Below are positions 35,312 through 41,438 of a stretch of 41,438 bases of DNA, one piece after another. The translations under genes and the position numbers were made by a program. How positions within the stretch are numbered: the stretch's first letter is position 1; each line of letters starts with the position of its first letter. Under the pieces are notes generated by a model. It had not been told where the DNA came from. It ran no database searches and saw only the letters and a list, made by a program, of their open reading frames with translations. This DNA comes from Paracoccaceae bacterium (GTDB lineage Bacteria > Pseudomonadota > Alphaproteobacteria > Rhodobacterales > Rhodobacteraceae): contig JAAEZA010000011.1 of assembly GCA_018223125.1 (NCBI GenBank), positions 1 to 41,438 on the forward strand. Reading direction: 5' to 3'.

Positions 35312-36640
35312 ATGACCGATAACACCGCCAACACGCCGGCTGCCACCACTCCGCAAAGGACGACCGGCCCGTTTTCCCGCTTTATTCAGGCAACCGAACT
35401 GGACACCCGCCTTCTGGGCATGATCGGTGCGCTGGCGCTGATCTGGGTCGGATTTCACCTGTACGGCCAGCTGGCCCACGGCTTCGGAGCCTTTCTGACG
35501 CCGCGCAACCTGTGGAACCTGTCTGTTCAGACGGCGTCTATCGGGATCATGGCAACTGGCATGGTGCTGGTCATTGTGACCCGCCATATCGACCTTTCGG
35601 TCGGCTCCGTTCTGGGCTTCTGCGCCATGATTATGGGGGTGACACAGGTTTATATCCTACCCCAGCTTATCGGGCTCGGGCATCCGATGCTCTGGATACT
35701 GGCGATTTGTTCCGGCCTGCTGGTCGGCACTCTGGTGGGCGCGCTCCACGGATTTCTGATCGCCTACGGCAAAATTCCGGCGTTTATCGTCACACTCGGC
35801 GGACTGCTGGTCTGGCGCGGGGCGGCGTTTCTGGTGGCGCGGGGCGAAACCATTTCCCCTGTTGATCCCACCTTCGCCCTGCTGGGCGGCGGGCCTTACG
35901 GAGCCATCGGCGCGACCGGAAGCTGGATTATCGGTGCGATCGGCTGTACTGCGGTGCTGGGTATGATGTGGCTCGGGCGGAAACGGCGGCGGGGATTCGG
36001 CTTTCCGATGCGCCCTCTCTGGGCAGAAACCTTCCTTGCCATAGCAGGCTGCGGTGCGGTGATCGGCGCGGTGCTGCTGGTGAACGCCTATTACTGGCCC
36101 AAGGGCATCGTGAAGCGCCATGTCGCAGAAACCGGCATCGCGATGCCGGAAGGCGGATTGTTTATCTCGCACGGCTTTGCCATTCCGGTGCTAATCCTTG
36201 TGGCCGTGGCAATCCTGATGACCATTCTGATGTCGCGTACCCGCTTTGGCCGTTATGTCTATGCCATCGGCGGCAATCCCGAAGCAGCAGAGCTGGCAGG
36301 CATCAACACCCGCTGGATGACCGTGAAAATCTTTGCCCTGATGGGGTTTCTGACCGGCCTTTCCGCCGTGGTCGCCTCGGCACGGCTCGGCTCTGCGACC
36401 AACTCGCTCGGGACGCTGGACGAACTTTACGTGATCGCGGCCGCTGTGATCGGCGGGACGTCACTGGCGGGGGGCGTTGGTACCATCTACGGCGCGGTGC
36501 TCGGGGCATTCGTGATGCAATCGCTGCAAACCGGTATGGTTCTGATCGGCTTTGATGCGGCGATCCAGCAAGTCGTCGTCGGCTCGGTTCTGGTCTTTGC
36601 CGTCTTCCTTGACATCCTATATCGCCGCAACTCCAAGTAA
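35312..36640 (+). CDS. xylH: Xylose ABC transporter permease
   Basis: A 442-residue inner-membrane permease of the branched-chain/ribose-type family. About ten hydrophobic helices can be traced. An N-terminal soluble part (about 30 residues) precedes the first. Family blocks: GMVLVIVTRHIDLSVGSVLGF near 88, GLLVWRGAAFLVARGET near 165, RFGRYVYAIGGNPEAAELAGI near 310 (the ATPase contact loop) and ELYVIAAAVIGGTSLAGGVGTI near 372. It pairs with XylG and XylF. xylG starts 12 bases after its stop. Confidence 0.95.
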   Translation: MTDNTANTPAATTPQRTTGPFSRFIQATELDTRLLGMIGALALIWVGFHLYGQLAHGFGAFLTPRNLWNLSVQTASIGIMATGMVLVIVTRHIDLSVGSVLGFCAMIMGVTQVYILPQLIGLGHPMLWILAICSGLLVGTLVGALHGFLIAYGKIPAFIVTLGGLLVWRGAAFLVARGETISPVDPTFALLGGGPYGAIGATGSWIIGAIGCTAVLGMMWLGRKRRRGFGFPMRPLWAETFLAIAGCGAVIGAVLLVNAYYWPKGIVKRHVAETGIAMPEGGLFISHGFAIPVLILVAVAILMTILMSRTRFGRYVYAIGGNPEAAELAGINTRWMTVKIFALMGFLTGLSAVVASARLGSATNSLGTLDELYVIAAAVIGGTSLAGGVGTIYGAVLGAFVMQSLQTGMVLIGFDAAIQQVVVGSVLVFAVFLDILYRRNSK

Positions 36641-36652
36641 GGACACCGGATC

Positions 36653-37417
36653 ATGACACATACACAAACACCCCTTGTCGAATTGCGTGACATTTCGATC
36701 TCATTTGGCGGCATCCGCGCCGTGGACCACGTCAGCCTTGATCTTTATCCGGGCGAAGTGGTCGGATTGCTCGGCCATAACGGGGCGGGGAAATCAACCC
36801 TGATCAAGATCCTGTCCGGTGCCTATCAACGGGACGGAGGCGAGATCTGGATCGACGGTAAAAAAGCCGAAATATCCAGCCCCCGCGATGCACGGGACTA
36901 TAACATTGAAACCATCTACCAGACGCTGGCACTGGCGGACAATCTGGATGCGCCATCAAACCTGTTTCTGGGGCGCGAGCTGACCAACGGTATCGGGTTT
37001 GTCGATGATGCGCGGATGGAATCCGAAACCCGCAAGATCATGGCACGGTTGAACCCGAACTTCAAAAAACTGAAAGAGCCGGTTTCAGCCCTGTCAGGCG
37101 GGCAGCGCCAGTCTGTAGCGATCGCCCGCGCGGTCTATTTCAATGCGCGCATCCTGATCATGGACGAACCGACAGCCGCGCTCGGGGTGCATGAAACCCA
37201 GATGGTGGCCGACCTGATACAGGAGTTGAAGAAACAGGGGCTTGGCATTTTCCTGATCAGCCATGATACCCGCGAAATGATGGAGCTCTGCGACCGTGTG
37301 TCGGTGATGAAAAACGGCCAGCTTGTGGGAACAGAGCGTGTGGAAGATGTGACCGAAGACGACATCCTGTCGATGATTATCATGGGCAAGAAGCCCGATG
37401 CGGCAGCGGCACACTAA
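36653..37417 (+). CDS. xylG: Sugar ABC transporter ATPase, single-domain XylG type
   Basis: A 254-residue ATPase with one nucleotide-binding domain. Walker [14 protein letters not shown] near 40, signature [14 protein letters not shown] near 147, Walker [13 protein letters not shown] near 166 and the H-loop LISHDTREM near 205. Classical XylG/RbsA proteins carry two such domains (about 500 residues); this shorter form occurs in alphaproteobacteria and would act as a homodimer. The C-terminus ([17 protein letters not shown]) is complete, so it is not truncated. The glucokinase gene follows right after. Confidence 0.93.
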   Translation: MTHTQTPLVELRDISISFGGIRAVDHVSLDLYPGEVVGLLGHNGAGKSTLIKILSGAYQRDGGEIWIDGKKAEISSPRDARDYNIETIYQTLALADNLDAPSNLFLGRELTNGIGFVDDARMESETRKIMARLNPNFKKLKEPVSALSGGQRQSVAIARAVYFNARILIMDEPTAALGVHETQMVADLIQELKKQGLGIFLISHDTREMMELCDRVSVMKNGQLVGTERVEDVTEDDILSMIIMGKKPDAAAAH

Positions 37418-37418
37418 C

Positions 37419-38363
37419 GTGAGCAGTGCCTGTTATCTTCTGGCCGATATCGGCGGCACCAACGCCCGCTTTGCCTATGGCGATCATGCGGGGCTGCTGG
37501 CAGACACGCAGCGCAATTTCCCCAACAAGGATTTCGCGCAATTCGGTGATGTGCTGCAAACCTACCTGAACGAATACCCGCCGCCCCGCGAGGTGACAGG
37601 GGGCTGTATCGCTGTCGCCGGTCCTGTGGCCGGAACGGCGGCAGAACTGACGAACCGGAACTGGGTGATAGATGCCAAAGATGCTGCGCGTGTTGCCGGC
37701 GCCCCCGGTCTGCGCCTGATCAATGACCTGTCCGCGCTGGCACGGTCCACGGCCTGTCTGGCACCCGATCAGGTCTCACAGATCCGGCGGGGCAACACCG
37801 GAGCAGGCAACGGGCAGACAGTGGTTCTGGGACTTGGAACCGGTGTGAACTGCGCCACACGGATTAGGATGGCGGGGCGTGACGGGGTTGTCGCGGCCGA
37901 AATCGGCCACACCCCCCTGCCCCGCGATATGGCTGAATTGCTGACGGAAACGTTTGACACGGCACCCGATGCCGACACCACTGTCGAACACGTTCTGTCC
38001 GGGCGCGGCTTTGAACGCCTTTACCACCAATTGTCGGGCAAGGCCTGTTCAGGGGTCGCCATCGCCAACCGCGCAGAGACAGGCAGCGATCCGCAAGCCG
38101 GAAAAGCCCGTGATCTCTATCGCAAACTGGTCGCAATTTACCTGCCGGCCCTTGCGCTGCATTTCATGCCAAAGGACGGTATTTATCTTGCCGGAAGTGT
38201 TGCGCGCAGCCTGCTCGGGGGCAGTTGTGTGAACGAACTGACAGCCCCTCTGGACCGGAGCGGACCGATGCAGCATGTCTTGCAGGACATTCCGTTAGGT
38301 CTCATCGTGGATGACGCTGCGGCACTGTCAGGATGTCTGGAAACAGCGAAAGACCCTGCCTAA
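37419..38363 (+). CDS. glk: Glucokinase
   Basis: About 314 residues of the proteobacterial glucokinase family (hexokinase fold). The phosphate loop is LLADIGGTNARFAYG at the start, the sugar site has TNRNWVIDA and LINDLSALA with the catalytic Asp, then LGLGTGVNCATRI and AAEIGHTPLP with the glucose-contacting Glu. It makes glucose 6-phosphate, so the XylFHG system likely brings in glucose as well as xylose. The start is either GTG 37419, one base after the xylG stop, or ATG 37398 inside xylG; neither has a strong ribosome site, and translational coupling is likely. Confidence 0.92.
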   Translation: MSSACYLLADIGGTNARFAYGDHAGLLADTQRNFPNKDFAQFGDVLQTYLNEYPPPREVTGGCIAVAGPVAGTAAELTNRNWVIDAKDAARVAGAPGLRLINDLSALARSTACLAPDQVSQIRRGNTGAGNGQTVVLGLGTGVNCATRIRMAGRDGVVAAEIGHTPLPRDMAELLTETFDTAPDADTTVEHVLSGRGFERLYHQLSGKACSGVAIANRAETGSDPQAGKARDLYRKLVAIYLPALALHFMPKDGIYLAGSVARSLLGGSCVNELTAPLDRSGPMQHVLQDIPLGLIVDDAAALSGCLETAKDPA

Positions 38364-38395
38364 ACTTGGATCGAAAGAGGACAGCGGAGAGCATC

Positions 38396-39292
38396 GTGCA
38401 ACACATCCATTTCGATCTGAACGGCAAGAGATTTCACGCCCTGACGGCCGGCACCCCCGGCAAGCCCCTGTTGTTGTTCCTGCACGGTTTCCCCGAATAC
38501 TGCGGCGCATGGGCCAAGGTCATGCCCGAATTTGCGGAAGGATATTATTGCGTCGCACCGGACCAGCGCGGCTATGGCGGATCCTGGCGCGAAGGTGATG
38601 TCGCCGATTATGCAGCCAAACATCTGGCTGCCGATGTGCTGGCCATGATAGAGCGTTTCGGCAAGGGCAAATGTGCCGCCCTGATCGGCCACGACTGGGG
38701 CGCTTCGGTTGCGTATGCCTGCGCCATGCGCGCGCCCGACGGAATGATTGAGCGCCTGATCATCGCCAATGGCGTCCACCCTGCCCCGTTCCAGACAGAA
38801 CTGGCCGCCGGAGGCGCACAGTCGGAGGCAAGCCGCTATATCGAATGGCTGCGAAAGCCCGGTTCCGAGAAGAAACTGGCGGAAAACAACTTCGAACGCA
38901 TGTTTGCGCTGTTTTCCGACAAAATGGACATGAGCTGGCTGACCGGTGAACTGCGGGACGAGTACCACCGCGCATGGCGCGACGAAGCCGGAGTGCGCGC
39001 CATGATCAACTGGTACCGCGCCACGCCCCTACTGGTGGCAGAACCGGGCAAGCCGATTGCCCCAGAGAAGCTGCCAAAATGGAACCCCGCCGATCTGCGT
39101 ATCACCATGCCGCATCTGCTGCTTTGGGGGATGAAGGACACGGCCCTGCTGCCGGAGACCAAAGAAGGGCTGGCGCAATACTGCGATGATCTGACGGTGG
39201 CGGAACACGACACGGCAGACCACTGGATCCTGCACCAGCAACCCGATTGGGTGGCCGACCAGATCAACATCTTCCTGCACAAGACGGGTTAG
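38396..39292 (+). CDS. Alpha/beta hydrolase, epoxide-hydrolase-like
   Basis: A 298-residue hydrolase. The oxyanion stretch FLHGFPEYCGAW is near residue 28, the nucleophile Asp100 is in LIGHDWGASVAYA, and the histidine is about residue 276 (DTADHWILHQQ). An aspartate rather than serine nucleophile points to an epoxide hydrolase or haloalkane dehalogenase-like enzyme. The GTG at 38396 is chosen because GGAGAG lies six bases before it; upstream ATGs lack this and would overlap glk. It is 32 bases after glk and may ride on the same message, but its link to sugar use is unclear. Confidence 0.85.
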   Translation: MQHIHFDLNGKRFHALTAGTPGKPLLLFLHGFPEYCGAWAKVMPEFAEGYYCVAPDQRGYGGSWREGDVADYAAKHLAADVLAMIERFGKGKCAALIGHDWGASVAYACAMRAPDGMIERLIIANGVHPAPFQTELAAGGAQSEASRYIEWLRKPGSEKKLAENNFERMFALFSDKMDMSWLTGELRDEYHRAWRDEAGVRAMINWYRATPLLVAEPGKPIAPEKLPKWNPADLRITMPHLLLWGMKDTALLPETKEGLAQYCDDLTVAEHDTADHWILHQQPDWVADQINIFLHKTG

Positions 39293-39405
39293 TCCGGCCT
39301 GTTAACTCGTGGCTCTAGTGGATTGAAGAATCTGCAAAGCCGCCTGCTGTCGCCGCCTCAGGATTTGGATATTTTAACCAAAAAGAGCGATAAGCGGTTT
39401 GCCTG
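39293..39405. other. Gap between convergent hydrolase and MoaD-like genes
   Basis: 113 bases between two convergent genes. I see no clear hairpin with a T-run, no repeat and no small ORF with a ribosome site. Confidence 0.5.
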
Positions 39406-39651
39406 TCAGCCGCCTTTAAGCTGCTGCATCAGGTAGACCTCGCTATCCGGTTTGACGGGTTCTGTCAGGCCGCTGGCGATGACCTTGCCATCAACCGCAA
39501 CAGACACGCCGGCTTCGATCACATGCTCAAGGCCGGGGTATTTTTCGACGAGGCCCGAAAGGACCTCGCCGACGTTTTTGGCATCCACCTCTACGCAATC
39601 CTTGCCATCGGCAAAGGCGCGCAGGCCGGACCAGAGGTTGACCTCAACCAT
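39406..39651 (-). CDS. MoaD/ThiS-like ubiquitin-fold small protein
   Basis: An 81-residue protein with the ubiquitin-like sulfur-carrier pattern: MVEVNLWSGLRAFADGKDCVEV, a helix with VGEVLSGLVEKYPGLEHVIE, the VAVDGKVI strand, PVKPDSEVYLMQQLKGG. It ends in Gly-Gly, the feature activated in MoaD, ThiS and SAMP proteins. The ATG at 39651 overlaps the stop of the molybdenum hydroxylase gene by 8 bases (ATGGTTGA), so the two are translated together. MoaD gives sulfur to the molybdenum cofactor; a special copy for this hydroxylase is a reasonable guess. Other ubiquitin-like roles are possible. Confidence 0.82.
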   Translation of the reverse strand: MVEVNLWSGLRAFADGKDCVEVDAKNVGEVLSGLVEKYPGLEHVIEAGVSVAVDGKVIASGLTEPVKPDSEVYLMQQLKGG

Positions 39652-41438
39652 TGTTCGCCTGATCTTCAAGTGCTGCCAGAATGCGCGGTGGCGACATTGG
39701 CAGTTCCTTCAGCCGCACGCCCGCTGCGTTTGACACAGCATTGGCAATGGCGGCCAGTGGCGGACAGATCGAAGTTTCGCCCACACCGCGCACGCCGTAG
39801 GGGTGGCCGGGGTTCGGAACTTCGACGATCACCGTGTCGATCATCGGCAGATCGGAGGCCACAGGAATACGGTAGTCAAGGAAGACGGAGTTCTGCAAAC
39901 GCCCGTCCTCACCGTAGATGTATTCCTCGTTCAGCGCCCAGCCGATGCCCTGTGCGGCACCGCCCTGGAACTGGCCTTCCACATAGGCCGGATTGATCGC
40001 CTTACCCGCATCCTGCACCACTGTGTAACGCACGACTTTGGTCTGGCCGGTTTCCTTATCCACTTCCGCATCGACGATATGGGTGGCAAAGGACACGCCG
40101 GCGCCTTCGGGAGTGGCCTCGAAATGGCCTACGATCGGGCCGCCCGTGCGCCCCATGCTGCGGGTCAGCTTTTCAATCGGCAGCGGGTCGAACTCTCCCG
40201 CATTCGGGCCGGACGGTTTCGCGCAGCCGTTTTCCCAGACCACCGCGTCCTCGTCGATGCCCCATTTGGCGGCTGCGCGGGCGCAAAGGATTTTCACCGC
40301 ATTGCGCGCAGCCTTGATGGTGGCAAGACCGGAGGCATAGGTCACACGGGAGCCGTGGGAGACCTCGTTATAGCCAAGCGTTGCCGTATCCGCGATTGTG
40401 GTGCGGATGTTTTCATAAGGAATGCCAAGTTCTTCGGCGGCCATTTGCGCCATCGACGCGCGGGAACCGCCGATGTCCGGTGTCCCCACCGAAAGCTGCG
40501 CCGTACCGTCTTCGGACAGGGCCAGCGTGACGGATGTTTCGCCGCCGTGGTTGAACCAGAAACCGCAGGAAATGCCACGGCCCTGACCCTCTTTCAGCGG
40601 GGCCGAATAATGGGGGTGGGACTGCGCGGCTTCCAGTGTTTCCACCAGACCGATGCGATCCCATGTAGGGCCGAAGCTGGCTTTGGTGCCTTGCTTGGAA
40701 GCGTTTTTCAGGCGCACTTCGATCGGGTCAAGGCCGAGTTTCTTGCACAACTCGTCAATCACGCTTTCCACGGCGAAAGCGGCCATCGGTGATCCGGGCG
40801 CACGGTAGGCTGCCTGTTTCGGGCGGTTGGCCATGACGTCATAGCCGACCTGTTTGACGTTTTGGAGGTTATAGGGCGCAAACGCACACATGGCGGTAAA
40901 TTCCATCGGTGCACCGGGGAAAGCCCCGCCTTGGAGCCGGAAGGTGCCCTGACCGGCGGTAATTGTGCCGTCTTTTTTCATTCCGATCTTGATGTCCATA
41001 GAAGTGGACGCGGTCGGGCCTGTGGCGCGGAACACTTCAGAGCGGCTCATCACCAGTTTGACAGGCCGGCTGGTCTTGCGGGACAACGCCAGTGCGACAG
41101 GTTCGATAAAGACGGCAGTTTTACCACCGAAACCACCCCCGATTTCAGAAGCTGTTACCCGCAATTGCGAGGTTTCCAGACCCAGCATCGCCGCGCAGAG
41201 CTTTTGCACGTTCCAGTGACCCTGCGTACAGCACCAGAGTTCACCCTTATTATCGCCGCCAAGCTGGGCAAGGCAGGCATGGGGTTCGATATAGCCCTGA
41301 TGGGTCGCTTCGGTTTTGAAGCTGTCTTCCACTACCAGATCAGCCTCGGCAAAGCCCGCTTCGATATCGCCGTGGCCGCTTTCGTGATAGCGTACAACAT
41401 TCGGGTGCATACCTTCGGGACCGGACTGGTCTGCTGCC
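39644..41438 (-). CDS. Xanthine dehydrogenase/aldehyde oxidase-family molybdenum subunit, 5' end missing
   Basis: 597 residues of the large molybdopterin-binding subunit; the 5' end lies beyond the right edge, so about 150-200 N-terminal residues are missing. The cofactor-contacting blocks are seen in GHWNVQKLCAAMLGL, EIGGGFGGKTAVF, YRAPGSPMAAFAVES, the QGRGISCGFWF block and GAAQGIGWALNEEY. The catalytic glutamate is in GVRGVGETSICPPLAAIANAV near the C-terminus. Such enzymes hydroxylate aldehydes, purines or CoA-thioester aromatics. The genes for the FAD and iron-sulfur subunits are not visible and may lie upstream, outside the window. The MoaD-like gene is coupled to its 3' end. Confidence 0.92.
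   Translation of the reverse strand, partial: AADQSGPEGMHPNVVRYHESGHGDIEAGFAEADLVVEDSFKTEATHQGYIEPHACLAQLGGDNKGELWCCTQGHWNVQKLCAAMLGLETSQLRVTASEIGGGFGGKTAVFIEPVALALSRKTSRPVKLVMSRSEVFRATGPTASTSMDIKIGMKKDGTITAGQGTFRLQGGAFPGAPMEFTAMCAFAPYNLQNVKQVGYDVMANRPKQAAYRAPGSPMAAFAVESVIDELCKKLGLDPIEVRLKNASKQGTKASFGPTWDRIGLVETLEAAQSHPHYSAPLKEGQGRGISCGFWFNHGGETSVTLALSEDGTAQLSVGTPDIGGSRASMAQMAAEELGIPYENIRTTIADTATLGYNEVSHGSRVTYASGLATIKAARNAVKILCARAAAKWGIDEDAVVWENGCAKPSGPNAGEFDPLPIEKLTRSMGRTGGPIVGHFEATPEGAGVSFATHIVDAEVDKETGQTKVVRYTVVQDAGKAINPAYVEGQFQGGAAQGIGWALNEEYIYGEDGRLQNSVFLDYRIPVASDLPMIDTVIVEVPNPGHPYGVRGVGETSICPPLAAIANAVSNAAGVRLKELPMSPPRILAALEDQANNG

Overview
The window looks like a chromosomal segment of a marine-type Rhodobacteraceae (Roseobacter group) alphaproteobacterium. 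This is inferred from gene content and protein style: a C4-pathway 5-aminolevulinate synthase start (hemA), the cysG-DUF2849-cysI-cysH-DUF934-fpr sulfate assimilation operon typical of this family, a single-domain XylG, and GC-rich coding sequence. I ran no database search. All family names come from recognisable motifs and sequence character.

Layout, left to right. (1) 1-2.9 kb is housekeeping: the 5' end of hemA, a MarR/LdtR-like regulator, sdhE, an aspartate aminotransferase and a small conserved protein. (2) 2.96-9.07 kb holds an Lrp-type regulator divergent from the assimilatory sulfate/sulfite reduction operon, closed by a clear intrinsic terminator; fpr inside the operon has a perfect 8-bp inverted repeat just in front of it. 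(3) 9.42-12.03 kb is a compact bufferin-type RiPP operon: DUF2282 precursor, DUF692/MNIO enzyme, DUF2063 partner and DoxX. A strong stem-loop separates precursor from enzyme. An ArsC/Spx-like gene faces it and overlaps its end. (4) 12.5-13.1 kb carries cspA and a small secreted protein. (5) 13.3-16.8 kb is a nitrate/sulfonate-type ABC importer (binding protein, ATPase, permease) with its GntR regulator. (6) 16.9-22.0 kb holds a MarR gene and then a giant RTX plus cadherin-like repeat surface/secreted protein. Its reading frame is cut by one in-frame TAA. (7) 22.1-26.0 kb has an FAD monooxygenase, a sulfatase/phosphonate-hydrolase family enzyme and a TSUP exporter. (8) 26.1-39.3 kb is a xylose/glucose locus: xylB-xylA-aldose epimerase-dihaem peroxidase on the plus strand, a CRTAC1-like protein and ROK regulator on the minus strand, then xylF-xylH-xylG-glk-hydrolase. 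Two matching 21-bp operator candidates sit in front of xylB and xylF. (9) The right edge has a xanthine-dehydrogenase-family molybdenum subunit (5' end outside the window) coupled to a tiny MoaD/ThiS-like protein ending in Gly-Gly.

Working together: sulfur handling recurs (sulfate reduction, sulfonate-type importer, sulfatase, TSUP exporter). The xylose/glucose locus forms a complete route of uptake, epimerisation, isomerisation and phosphorylation under one ROK repressor. The bufferin operon is probably a copper or metal stress response. The points most worth checking are the interrupted RTX gene, the paired xyl operators, the peroxidase/CRTAC1 pair embedded in the sugar locus, and the MoaD-like protein fused by translation to a molybdenum hydroxylase gene.
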